64,000 nt of DNA, taken from Pedobacter fastidiosus (GTDB taxonomy: Bacteria; Bacteroidota; Bacteroidia; Sphingobacteriales; Sphingobacteriaceae). Below are positions 1 through 8,296 of this stretch, piece by piece. The stretch covers positions 112,136 through 176,135 of the forward strand of contig NZ_JACRYL010000001.1 of assembly GCF_014306625.1 (NCBI RefSeq), in the 5' to 3' direction. The position numbers were made by a program, and so were the translations under genes. A model generated the notes under the pieces. It was not told where the DNA came from, ran no database searches, and worked only from the letters and a program-made list of their open reading frames with translations. The stretch's first letter is position 1; the number at the start of each line of letters is the position of its first letter.

Positions 1-9
1 TTGAATTGA

Positions 10-849
10 TTACTCTGCCAAAACCATTTCCTTGTTATTTCTACTCCATTCGCTCCACGATCCTACGTAAAGTTTAGGAATTGGTAATCCCGAGTAATCC
101 ATCGCCAAAAGTGTATGACAAGCTGTAATCCCAGATCCGCAATGCACAATAATATTTCCTGAATTCACATCCGCTAAAGCTTTCAAATATTTTTCCTTTA
201 AAACATTTGGAGCCAGAAAAGAACCCTCATTGTCTAAATTTTCAGTGAAAGGAATGTTTATTGCGCCAGGGATGTGCCCTGCAATAAGATCAATGGGCTC
301 AGTTAAACCCGCAAACCGGTTTGCATCTCGTACATCAATCACAATATAATCTCCCGTTTTGGCAACTTTTTCTACTTCATCAATATTGGAAACAGGTAAA
401 TTCCAAGCTGTTATTTTGTATGGCTCAACAGTTTTTGAAACTTCAATTTTATCGCTTAGTGGGAAACCCGCTTTAACTGCAGCATCGAAACCTCCATCTA
501 TTACCTGAACTTTTTTATGAGCGATGGCTCTCAACATCCACCATAATCTAGCGGCTGCGTTTCCACCGTTTTTATCATCGTAAACAATAACATGGCTATT
601 TTCTGAAATTCCAAACTTCTGTAAAACCTTTGCGAACTGATCAAAAGTTGGTAAAGGATGCCTGCCTCCATTGGCGAAATCTTCAATATTTGCTAAATCA
701 CTATTTACATCTGCAAAAAGTGCACCTTCTAAATGTTTTTCATCATATCTCGCTTTTGATCCTGCACTAGCATCAATAATAACGATTTCTTCAGAAAGGT
801 TTAATTCGATTAAATCTTTGGGCTTTATAATTGGGGAAATTGAATTCAT
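10..849 (-). CDS. 3-mercaptopyruvate/thiosulfate sulfurtransferase, two rhodanese domains
   Basis: Transfers a sulfane sulfur from a donor such as 3-mercaptopyruvate or thiosulfate to a thiophilic acceptor, probably in the cytoplasm because no signal peptide is visible. At 279 aa it has the usual length of a tandem-rhodanese enzyme: an N-terminal non-catalytic rhodanese fold (about 10-130) and a C-terminal catalytic fold (about 155-275). The active-site loop CGSGITAC lies at residues 237-244 with Cys237 as the expected persulfide carrier. The CGSG-T form is typical of mercaptopyruvate sulfurtransferases, whereas classical rhodanese has CRKGVT. It lies 14 bp downstream of the MFS gene on the same strand, so the two may be cotranscribed. 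The true donor cannot be read from the sequence. Confidence 0.9.
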   Translation of the reverse strand: MNSISPIIKPKDLIELNLSEEIVIIDASAGSKARYDEKHLEGALFADVNSDLANIEDFANGGRHPLPTFDQFAKVLQKFGISENSHVIVYDDKNGGNAAARLWWMLRAIAHKKVQVIDGGFDAAVKAGFPLSDKIEVSKTVEPYKITAWNLPVSNIDEVEKVAKTGDYIVIDVRDANRFAGLTEPIDLIAGHIPGAINIPFTENLDNEGSFLAPNVLKEKYLKALADVNSGNIIVHCGSGITACHTLLAMDYSGLPIPKLYVGSWSEWSRNNKEMVLAE

Positions 850-863
850 TTTATGAGTTTTTT

Positions 864-2036
864 TTATTTAGATTTTTTAATCAATGCCAAAAGTCCCAGC
901 AATGGGCCAATCGCCAATACCACATAAAGATATCTACTATTAATTTGTTTTGATAAAACATTAAGGAGTTGAATGCTAATAATAGTAATCGCAAAGCCGA
1001 TACAATTTACGATTGTTAAGGAGGTTCCTCTAGTTTCTGCAGATGAATATTTTGCTATAAGCGAGGAAAATAATGGGGAATCGGCTGTTGCTGTTAGTCC
1101 CCAAATAAAGAAAAAAATTAATAGCAAGGGCATGGAACTTGTTAACAAAATAGGGGAAAGCAAACAACATAAGCCAGAAATGGAAAGGGCAATTGTAGCA
1201 GTTCTTTTAGCACCAAAATGCTGAGATAATAGGCCACCAAAAGCACAGCCTAAACTACCTACTCCAATAACTAAAAAACTGAGCAGTGATATGTTGAAGT
1301 TTAGATGGTTGTTTGACTTGTAAAAATTTAGTACTAGTGGAAGAAAAGCCCAAAAGGCATATAATTCCCACATATGGCCAAAATAACCAAATGCAATAGC
1401 TCGAAATTGTTGGTTTTTGAAGCCTAAAATAAAGTCGGCAAAATTTACTTTTTGACCTGCTTTGCGAAAAGGCCCATCTGGTATAAAAACAAAAAGTATT
1501 AAGCCGCCAATTGCTGTAAGAAACGATGTTGCATAAATTACATATTGCCACGGAAAACTTAAACTAAAGCTTTTAATTAGGTGGGGAAAGGCTGTTCCTA
1601 AAACTAATGCGCCAACTAAAAAGCCTAGCGATTTCCCTAGCCCTTCTTTATAATAATCTGAAGCGATTTTCATACCTACGGGATAAATTCCGGCTAGCAT
1701 AAACCCTGTTAAAAAACGAAAACTCATTAAAAATTCAATTGGAATGTTTCTTAAACAAATTCCCAGATTAAATACTGAGGCAATGAGCGCACAAATAACA
1801 AATACTTTTGATGGTGAGAAATAATCTGATATTGCAAAAACGGCAAAAATCAGCGTTCCGGCAATAAAGCCAAATTGAACCATGCTGGTTAAATTGGCTA
1901 AGAGATTGGTTTCGTGATGGTAATTTTTAGCAATGTCGCCCAAAACTGCATTTCCGGCAAACCATAAAGAAGTGCAGAGAAACTGCGAAACCACAATAAT
2001 TGGTAGGATAAATTTTAATGTGGAATGAGTTTTCAT
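864..2036 (-). CDS. MFS transporter, 12-TM
   Basis: Integral inner-membrane permease of the major facilitator superfamily, 390 aa with about twelve hydrophobic segments. The first helix starts near residue 10. A loop between helices 2 and 3 holds SDYFSPSKV, a degenerate version of the MFS motif A, and a Gly/Pro-rich segment AGIYPVGMKIASDYY follows helix 4. There is no large soluble domain. Substrate is unknown. It precedes the sulfurtransferase gene with a 14-bp gap and may be cotranscribed with it, but that does not fix a substrate. The start at 2036 gives a short, basic N-terminus before the first helix, as expected. Confidence 0.88.
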   Translation of the reverse strand: MKTHSTLKFILPIIVVSQFLCTSLWFAGNAVLGDIAKNYHHETNLLANLTSMVQFGFIAGTLIFAVFAISDYFSPSKVFVICALIASVFNLGICLRNIPIEFLMSFRFLTGFMLAGIYPVGMKIASDYYKEGLGKSLGFLVGALVLGTAFPHLIKSFSLSFPWQYVIYATSFLTAIGGLILFVFIPDGPFRKAGQKVNFADFILGFKNQQFRAIAFGYFGHMWELYAFWAFLPLVLNFYKSNNHLNFNISLLSFLVIGVGSLGCAFGGLLSQHFGAKRTATIALSISGLCCLLSPILLTSSMPLLLIFFFIWGLTATADSPLFSSLIAKYSSAETRGTSLTIVNCIGFAITIISIQLLNVLSKQINSRYLYVVLAIGPLLGLLALIKKSK

Positions 2037-2123
2037 TTCTATTGACCTAATTGGGATGCCAATATACTAGATTTTCAAAAATTAAGATCCTGAATTTTAA
2101 ATGCAAAAAACACCTTTGATACT

Positions 2124-2624
2124 TTATTCTCCTTTGATAAAATCGTGCAGAAATTTTTTAGTATCCAAATTGGTTGGTGATTCTCCTTTGTAAATTACAT
2201 TATCAATTTTCCAAGTTTTTTCCTTCACGAGACGGATTTCATCTTGCCATGAAGTTTTATAAGTAGCGTTTTTAAAATTTGCTGTAGCAACTGCGGTGTC
2301 GCCATCTGTTTTTATTTTTCCTACCGAAACTGACGTCGGACCTTCATAAAGGCTCGAGAAAATATCGCCCTCAATTAAATCTGGCTTATCGGTTGGGTGT
2401 GCGCTTTTTATGACCAACTCCTCGCTGATTTTTTCTTTAGCAATTGCTTGATTCATCAAGCTTGATAAATCTGAGCTTAAAAAAGATTTTTTAGCTTGAT
2501 GATGGTCTGATGTATAGTTTTTATAAAAACTTTCTACAACTGTCTTAATCTCTTGATCTGAATTATTGCAACCAATAAGGCTTAAAATTAAGAGCAACGA
2601 TGTTATTAAAGATGTTTTTTTCAT
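2124..2624 (-). CDS. small lipoprotein, DUF3828/NTF2-like
   Basis: Predicted 166-aa lipoprotein. A signal peptide of about 18 residues ends in the lipobox LIGC (Cys19), followed by NNSDQ, so lipidation and anchoring in the envelope are expected. The rest resembles the DUF3828/SnoaL-like stress-lipoprotein type: a helical N-terminal part with VVESFYKNYTSD, then a beta-rich part ending in a WKIDNVIYKG segment. No catalytic motif is visible. It stands alone between the MFS gene and a gap filled with hairpin elements. The function is unknown and the DUF assignment is tentative. Confidence 0.75.
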   Translation of the reverse strand: MKKTSLITSLLLILSLIGCNNSDQEIKTVVESFYKNYTSDHHQAKKSFLSSDLSSLMNQAIAKEKISEELVIKSAHPTDKPDLIEGDIFSSLYEGPTSVSVGKIKTDGDTAVATANFKNATYKTSWQDEIRLVKEKTWKIDNVIYKGESPTNLDTKKFLHDFIKGE

Positions 2625-2993
2625 TCTATTCCGGATTGAACTTCAATACATGAAGTAATTTCAAGGTAAAGCAAGCTCCTTTAAAGTTATCTTTTGTCTA
2701 TCAACGATAGCTAAAAGCAATGTAAGTTAAGTTTTAGGATGTTTCCGCGAAGCGGAATAGGGAATGAACAACGAAGATAATAATCTTACTCCAATTTGTT
2801 GAAATATATTTTACACTTCGCTATACCAAGGTTTATTGCACTGTTTTAGCTAAATTAAACCTGATTGGACGAAAAGCCCCAATTTTTTATTGGGCTTGTA
2901 GGGAAAGCAGGGCTTCGGTAACCGATGGAATACCAAGCCTTGCTTTACAAAAAATAAAATGGGTAAGCTATAACTAAGATTTAGCTTTGGTTT
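2625..2993. other. 369-bp gap with three hairpins, part of a repeated element family
   Basis: No credible gene. A small palindrome TTCCGC-GAA-GCGGAA lies at 2742-2756. A stem with arms AAGCCCcAAT and ATTGGGCTT spans 2874-2897. A longer stem has left arm AAAGCAGGGCTT (2904-2915) and right arm AAGCCTTGCTTT (2935-2946), with an inner CGG-TAA-CCG loop helix. The lead-in AACGAAAAGCCC-like sequence before the second hairpin recurs at about 35.16 kb, so this is one copy of a structured intergenic element. It lies downstream of pdxA on that gene's strand and could also serve as its terminator. Confidence 0.7.
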
Positions 2994-4073
2994 TTACGAA
3001 GCATCATCTTTAATATCGAACTGGGTTTCTACAACTTTTCCGCCACCGCGTAATTGGTTGCTTAACAGTTCTTCTTGCTCTCTACGGTTTTTTACAATGT
3101 GGATGGCCGAAAATAAGGCTTCGGTGAACGAAGTAGAATCGGCCAAATCTTTACCTGCAATATCGTAACCAGTTCCATGATCTGGAGAAGTGCGTACGAA
3201 GTTTAAACCAGCGGTATAGTTAACGCCATTATGGAAGGCCAATGTTTTGAAAGGGATTAAACCCTGATCGTGATACATGGCTAAAACTGCATCGAACTGC
3301 TTGTAACTGCCATTGCCAAAAAAACCATCGGCAGGATATGGACCAAAACAAACTATACCTTTATCGTAAGCTTCTTGAATGGCTGGAGTGATGATTTCTG
3401 CTTCTTCTGCGCCTAATAATCCGTTATCACTTGCGTGAGGATTTAAGCCCAAAACAGCGATTTTTGGTTTCTCGATCCAAAAATCTTTTTTCAAGCTTTC
3501 GTTAATCAGTTTTAACTTGCTTAATATTTTCTCTTTCGTGATAGAAGTTGGAACGTCTTTAACAGGAATATGTCCGGTAACAACACCAACGCGTAAATTT
3601 TCGCTGATTAAAAACATCAGCACATCTTTACTTCCACTTTTTTCTTGTAAATATTCGGTATGACCAGGGAATTTAAAAGTTTCTGATTGAATGTTGTGTT
3701 TGTTGATCGGCGCTGTAACTAAGGCATCAATATCGCCATTAACCAGATCTGCTGTTGCTCTTTCTAACGATAAAAGTGCATATTTTCCGCCAGTTTCAGT
3801 TACCTGACCAAGTTCTATTTTTACATCTTCTTCCCAGCAATTAATCATGTTTGCTTTTTTAACCTGAGCTTGGTTGGCATGATTGATTACGTGGAAGCTA
3901 AAATCGCCAAGGTTATTTGCTTTTCTATGAAAGGATGAAACCTTAGTATGACCGTAAACAATTGGTGTACAATAATTTAAAATAGCAGGATTGGATAACG
4001 TTTTGATAATTACCTCTAAACCTATGCCGTTTACGTCGCCTATGCTAATGCCAATTTTAAGTTTATCGCTCAT
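2994..4073 (-). CDS. pdxA: 4-hydroxythreonine-4-phosphate dehydrogenase
   Basis: Catalyses NAD-dependent oxidation of 4-phosphooxy-L-threonine in the deoxyxylulose-5-phosphate-dependent pyridoxal phosphate pathway; cytoplasmic. The 359-aa protein has the PdxA features: the N-terminal ISIGDVNGIGLEV, and three metal-binding histidines in PGHTEYL, MYHDQGLIPFK and SPDHGTGYDIAG. It is somewhat longer than the typical 330-aa enzyme because of a C-terminal extension ending in DIKDDAS. It is divergent from rsmA across 155 bp; in enterobacteria pdxA and ksgA/rsmA are also neighbours but codirectional. Assignment is secure. Confidence 0.96.
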   Translation of the reverse strand: MSDKLKIGISIGDVNGIGLEVIIKTLSNPAILNYCTPIVYGHTKVSSFHRKANNLGDFSFHVINHANQAQVKKANMINCWEEDVKIELGQVTETGGKYALLSLERATADLVNGDIDALVTAPINKHNIQSETFKFPGHTEYLQEKSGSKDVLMFLISENLRVGVVTGHIPVKDVPTSITKEKILSKLKLINESLKKDFWIEKPKIAVLGLNPHASDNGLLGAEEAEIITPAIQEAYDKGIVCFGPYPADGFFGNGSYKQFDAVLAMYHDQGLIPFKTLAFHNGVNYTAGLNFVRTSPDHGTGYDIAGKDLADSTSFTEALFSAIHIVKNRREQEELLSNQLRGGGKVVETQFDIKDDAS

Positions 4074-4209
4074 AATTACTGGAAAATTTTAGCGCAAATT
4101 ACTGATTTTCGTTTAAAGACTTTAAAAAAAATGAAACCGCAAAGAACACGAAGTTATTCGCAAAGGAATATTAAGCCTATCTTTGAGGTAATTATTTTAA
4201 ATTTTAAAG

Positions 4210-4228
4210 CCCCTTTAGGGGTTGGGGT
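4210..4228 (+). repeat. GC-rich hairpin abutting the rsmA start codon
   Basis: A short palindrome CCCC-TTTA-GGGG at 4210-4221 is followed at once by TTGGGGT and the ATG of rsmA at 4229. A related motif (CCCTC..GGGGAGGGTTGGGAGG) stands directly before the decarboxylase gene at 12.3 kb. It may be a dispersed element that landed at the translation start, or it may influence initiation. Confidence 0.55.
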
Positions 4229-5008
4229 ATGAGTTTAGTAAAAGCGAAAAAACATTTAGGTCAGCATTTTTTAACCGATAAGGGCATTGCCAACCGCATT
4301 GTAGAAAGTTTGGTAAGTACCGATAAGTACAATCAGGTTTTAGAGGTTGGGCCCGGAATGGGAATTCTGTCTGATTTTTTGTTGCAACGCGAAGATCTAG
4401 AAACTTATTTAATAGATATTGATACTGAATCTTTTCATTTTCTAAAGGAGAAATATCCTCAGCTCGGCGATCGCTTAATTAATGGCGACTTTTTAAAATT
4501 AGATTTCGACGCCATTTTCCCAGGCAAGTTTGCCATTATTGGGAATTTTCCCTACAACATTTCTTCTCAGATTTTATTTAAGATTTTAGATAATCGCAAT
4601 AATGTGGTAGAAATGGTGGGTATGTTTCAAAAGGAGGTTGCCCAACGTTGTGCATCGCCATCAGGAACCAAGGAATATGGTATTTTAAGTGTTTTTCTTC
4701 AGGCTTATTATAAAATTGAATATCTATTTACCGTTAAGCCTGGAACTTTTAATCCACCACCAAAAGTAAATTCTGCTGTAATTCGCTTAACTAGAAATGA
4801 GGTTGAGCAACTGGATTGTGACGAGAAATTATTTTGGCGAGTTGTTAAAGCAGGTTTTAATCAAAGAAGAAAAACCTTACGTAATGCTTTATCTGCGGTT
4901 ATGCCTCGCGATAAAATGGATGATCATATTTATTTTGAAAAAAGAGCTGAGCAGTTAACCGTTGCAGATTTTGTGGCGCTAACGAAGCATGTAGGTGCTT
5001 TGATGTAG
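4229..5008 (+). CDS. rsmA: 16S rRNA (adenine1518-N6/adenine1519-N6)-dimethyltransferase
   Basis: Also called KsgA. Dimethylates two adjacent adenines in the 3'-terminal hairpin of 16S rRNA during small-subunit maturation, using S-adenosylmethionine. The 259-aa protein has the family order: KKHLGQHFL at the N-terminus, SAM motif I EVGPGMGILSDFLL near residues 40-55, and catalytic motif IV GNFPYNISS near 108-116 (N-[LF]-P-Y type), then a small C-terminal helical domain with NQRRKTLRN. The ATG at 4229 gives the conserved N-terminus. It is divergent from pdxA. Confidence 0.97.
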   Translation: MSLVKAKKHLGQHFLTDKGIANRIVESLVSTDKYNQVLEVGPGMGILSDFLLQREDLETYLIDIDTESFHFLKEKYPQLGDRLINGDFLKLDFDAIFPGKFAIIGNFPYNISSQILFKILDNRNNVVEMVGMFQKEVAQRCASPSGTKEYGILSVFLQAYYKIEYLFTVKPGTFNPPPKVNSAVIRLTRNEVEQLDCDEKLFWRVVKAGFNQRRKTLRNALSAVMPRDKMDDHIYFEKRAEQLTVADFVALTKHVGALM

Positions 5009-5041
5009 ATACTTTCTTTAACAGCTATTGCTTTACTTGGA

Positions 5042-5331
5042 TTTCGGTCGGTGGAGACACCAACCGATAGATGAATCGTAAAAACTAGTTGGTTAAAAAT
5101 TCTGCCTATTCATTGCCGTCGTGCTTCAGCCGACGGATATTTATTTGTGAGAAGCGGTAAAAGGCCTCAGGTTTCGGTCGGTGGAGACACCAACCGATAG
5201 ATGAATCGTAAAAACTAGTTGGTTAAACATTCTGTATATTCATTGCCGTCGTGCTTCAGCCGATAGATATTTATTTGTGAGAAGCGATAAAAGGCCTAAG
5301 GTTTCGGTCGGTGGATACACCAACCGATAGA
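5042..5331. repeat. 130-bp direct tandem repeat, 2.2 copies, with hairpins
   Basis: The gap between rsmA and dapF is a tandem array with an exact 130-bp period: units begin at 5042 and 5172, and a partial unit at 5302. Each begins with a stem-loop CGGTCGGTG-GAGA-CACCAACCG (loop GATA in the third). Unit 1 holds a second hairpin CCGTCG-N9-CGACGG at 5116-5136; in unit 2 the right arm has changed to CCGATAG. The units differ at only a few bases, so duplication is recent. No open reading frame is credible here. Confidence 0.92.
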
Positions 5332-5348
5332 TTGAAATAAAAATATCC

Positions 5349-6131
5349 TTATCCCACTTCGCCTTCAAATACCAATTTCGCCGGACCGCATAAAAACACA
5401 TTGGTAAATTTCTCGCCGTCGTAATCAAATTCGATTTTAATATCGCCACCTAAAACTTTAATATCGGTTTTAACATGGCCTGTTTGATTTTTATGTTTTG
5501 CCACAGCCATCGCTACCGCGGTAACTCCGGTTCCGCAGGCGTAGGTTTCATCTTCAACGCCACGTTCGTAGGTGCGCACAAACAAATGATCGCCCTTATC
5601 TTCAACAAAATTTACATTGATGCCTTTTGCATTGTAAGTTTGGTTATAACGGATGCTTTTTCCTGCGTGGTAAACATCGAAATCTTTTAAATCTTTCTGT
5701 AAAGTTACATAATGAGGAGAGCCTGTGTTCAGCACAAAGGCATTGCCATCGTTGGTTATGGTGTCTACGTCAATCATCTGTAAGTCAATCCATTCGCCAT
5801 TTTCTGAAATTCTGGCATAATGTGGGCCATCAACTGCCAAAAAGTTAGTTTCTTTATCTATGATTCCCAGCTGTTTAGCAAAGGCAACAATACAGCGACC
5901 GCCGTTACCGCACATACTGCCCAGCTTGCCATCGGCATTAAAATAATGCATCTCAAAATCATACTTATCATGCTTGGTAACGAACATTAATCCATCTGCC
6001 CCAACACCAAATCTTCTGTGGCAAAGTTGCTCAATTAGTTCATTATCAACTTCTTTTAACGGACTCATAGTATGGTCTACCAAAATAAAATCGTTTCCTG
6101 CGCCTTGATATTTAAAGAAATTAATTTTCAT
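5349..6131 (-). CDS. dapF: diaminopimelate epimerase
   Basis: Interconverts LL- and meso-diaminopimelate for lysine and peptidoglycan synthesis in the cytoplasm. The PLP-independent two-cysteine mechanism is supported by CGNGGRC (first catalytic Cys, about residue 73) and ACGTGVTA (second Cys, about residue 200). The N-terminus FFKYQGAGNDF is the family signature. The open frame extends upstream to 6179, but the ATG at 6131 places the signature directly after the start and gives 260 aa, the usual length. A tandem-repeat array lies just downstream of its stop. Confidence 0.96.
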   Translation of the reverse strand: MKINFFKYQGAGNDFILVDHTMSPLKEVDNELIEQLCHRRFGVGADGLMFVTKHDKYDFEMHYFNADGKLGSMCGNGGRCIVAFAKQLGIIDKETNFLAVDGPHYARISENGEWIDLQMIDVDTITNDGNAFVLNTGSPHYVTLQKDLKDFDVYHAGKSIRYNQTYNAKGINVNFVEDKGDHLFVRTYERGVEDETYACGTGVTAVAMAVAKHKNQTGHVKTDIKVLGGDIKIEFDYDGEKFTNVFLCGPAKLVFEGEVG

Positions 6132-6377
6132 GAAAGCTTCATTTTTAAATGCAATATTTGAATTGTAGAAAGCAACCAAAGTTAACAGTTTTTTGATTTA
6201 ACATTTTTTAACACAAAACCAAGTGCTTTAGTTATACAAATATCGTTTATATGGTATTAAATTTGAATAAACTAACGAAAGAAATTTAAGCAGATAAAAA
6301 CTGCTGGGGCATTCTGCTTAAATCAAAGACGAACGCAATGCTCTCGCGACCTTTATTAAAAAACAAATAATTAACAA

Positions 6378-7928
6378 ATGAAAAAAATATTAGGAATCAC
6401 AGTTTTGGCTGCATTTATAGGTGGTGCAGCAGCCATTGGGGGTTACAAACTTATTGAGCGTAACCAATTAGGAGGTACAATTTCTGAAAAACAACAATTG
6501 TATTTCGCTAACAATCCATTAAAAGTTTCATCAGCAGGTGAAGCAGATTTTACTCAGGCTGCAGCAGCGGTTGCACCAGGAGTAGTACACATTAAAACAA
6601 CTTATGCAGCATCAGGCAAAGGGCAAGGCGGCTCATCTCCGTTTGATATGTTCGACGATTTTTTCGGTGGTGGCGGTCGTCAGGCACAACGCCAGCCTAG
6701 AGCCGCATCTGGTTCTGGTGTAATTATCAGTCAGGATGGTTACATCGTTACTAACAATCACGTGGTTGAAAATGCCGAGAAAGTTGAGGTAATTTTAACA
6801 GATAGACGTAAAGTTGAAGCGAAAGTTATCGGTCGCGATCCAAATACGGATTTAGCTTTGATTAAGGTTAATGCGACAGGTTTACCGGTAGTTAAAATGG
6901 GCAACTCAGATAACGTACAGGTAGGTGAATGGGTTTTGGCAGTTGGTTATCCATTGGATTTAAATACTACAGTTACTGCGGGGATTGTGAGTGCAAAATC
7001 TCGTAGCATTGGTATTATTGGTCGCGAGCAACAACAAGGCAATCAGTTAACAGAAGAGGAATACGAAGAATATCGCCGTACCGGCAAAAGGCCTCAACAA
7101 CCTGTAAATTCTAGTATAGAAGCTTTTATTCAAACCGATGCAGCGATTAACCCAGGAAATAGTGGTGGTGCATTGGTTAATGCAAATGGCGAATTAGTGG
7201 GTATTAATTCTGCAATCGCATCACAAAGTGGCTACAATCAAGGTTATGGTTTTGCAATTCCAGTTAACTTGGCAAGAAAAATTGTTGATGATTTCATGAA
7301 ATATGGATCGGTTAAAAGAGGTTACATAGGTGTAAACTTTGTGCCTTTGAGTGCTGATAATCCAGAAGAAATTAAAACAAGCGAAATTAATGGATTATAT
7401 GTAAATGATGTTGTTGCAGGTGGTGGCGCTGAAGCTGCTGGATTAAAATCTGGTGATATTATCAAAAAAGTTGATGGTGCTATTATTTACGATTCTCCAG
7501 ATTTGCAAGAGAAAGTTGGCCGGTTAAATCCTGGCGATAAAGTTAGATTAACCGTTCTAAGAGATGGTGCTTTAAAAGATTACACTGTAACCTTAAAAGG
7601 TGAAGCCAGTGTAGGTGTAGTTGCTAAAAATAATACAGCTAAAGGCGCTGAGATTTCTAAACTGGGTGCAACGTTTGCTCCAGTTTCTGCAGCTCAAAAA
7701 TCTAAATTTGGCATTGCAAACGGTGTTGTGGTTACAGGCGTAGCCGAAGGTAAAGCATTTGATAGTTATGGAATTCCGAAAGGACTAATCATTACAAAGG
7801 TAAATGGCCTAAGTGTAAACAGCGTAGCTGATGTACAAAAAGCATTGCCTCAAACCAAAAATAACATCATCAGAATTGCTGGTGTAGATGAACAAGGAAC
7901 TTATAATTTCAACTTCCCAGTTCAGTAG
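6378..7928 (+). CDS. HtrA/Deg (DegP/DegQ-like) periplasmic serine protease
   Basis: Envelope serine protease and chaperone for misfolded proteins. The 516-aa protein starts with a signal or anchor segment (about residues 4-22). The trypsin-like domain has the triad His128 (TNNHVV), Asp158 (NTDLAL) and Ser262 (PGNSGGA). A Gly-rich, disordered stretch with FFGGGGRQAQRQ at about 93-108 corresponds to the LA-loop region of DegP. Two PDZ domains follow, at about 315-405 and 430-515. It is monocistronic: a strong terminator stands at 7951-7985. Whether it behaves like DegP, DegQ or DegS cannot be decided from sequence alone; two PDZ domains argue against DegS. Confidence 0.94.
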   Translation: MKKILGITVLAAFIGGAAAIGGYKLIERNQLGGTISEKQQLYFANNPLKVSSAGEADFTQAAAAVAPGVVHIKTTYAASGKGQGGSSPFDMFDDFFGGGGRQAQRQPRAASGSGVIISQDGYIVTNNHVVENAEKVEVILTDRRKVEAKVIGRDPNTDLALIKVNATGLPVVKMGNSDNVQVGEWVLAVGYPLDLNTTVTAGIVSAKSRSIGIIGREQQQGNQLTEEEYEEYRRTGKRPQQPVNSSIEAFIQTDAAINPGNSGGALVNANGELVGINSAIASQSGYNQGYGFAIPVNLARKIVDDFMKYGSVKRGYIGVNFVPLSADNPEEIKTSEINGLYVNDVVAGGGAEAAGLKSGDIIKKVDGAIIYDSPDLQEKVGRLNPGDKVRLTVLRDGALKDYTVTLKGEASVGVVAKNNTAKGAEISKLGATFAPVSAAQKSKFGIANGVVVTGVAEGKAFDSYGIPKGLIITKVNGLSVNSVADVQKALPQTKNNIIRIAGVDEQGTYNFNFPVQ

Positions 7929-7950
7929 TTAAAATAGTAAAAGTTTTAAA

Positions 7951-7985
7951 AATGCTCTCGAATTTTCGGGGGCATTTTTTTTTGA
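7951..7985 (+). terminator. Rho-independent terminator of the htrA gene
   Basis: A 12-bp stem (AATGCTCTCGAA against TTCGGGGGCATT, with two G-U pairs) with a TT loop is followed by nine T residues. It starts 23 bp after the stop codon of the protease gene. Confidence 0.88.
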
Positions 7986-8206
7986 CAATTAATTTCAATG
8001 AATGGCTTAACCGTTGGCTGAGAATTAGGGCCAATCCAATAAAGTTCTATTCAAAGCGTTTTTACATTGGCTTTCCATACATAAAATTTTGCTAAACATT
8101 ATTTTATTAATTATTACCATGCACATTTTAAACTGTTTTAATAAAAGCCACTCTATCCTGTTTTACAAGTTCATCTATTTTTCATAATCAAGCTTTAGTT
8201 TCGCTA

Positions 8207-8273
8207 TTTACCGATTGATAATCAGTGTTTACCGATACTCTATAATTTAATATTTAATAAGTGTTCATATTTG
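8207..8273 (+). promoter_or_regulatory. candidate LytTR-type direct repeat upstream of a -7-like element
   Basis: The 9-mer TTTACCGAT occurs at 8207-8215 and exactly again at 8228-8236, a 21-bp period or two helical turns. LytTR-domain regulators typically bind two direct repeats with this spacing, just upstream of the promoter. A -7-like CATATTTG (5 of 6 matches to TAnnTTTG) lies at 8266-8273, 61 bp after the first repeat starts. The likely regulated gene is the 169-aa ORF at 8297, next to a LytS/LytTR pair. The rest of the 368-bp gap (7986-8206) shows nothing clear. Confidence 0.55.
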
Positions 8274-8296
8274 AATAAGCAACTAACACCAACATT

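Noticed and set aside
2742..2756. TTCCGC-GAA-GCGGAA as an operator
   Set aside because: It lies between convergent/terminal regions with no promoter near; more likely a repeat fragment.
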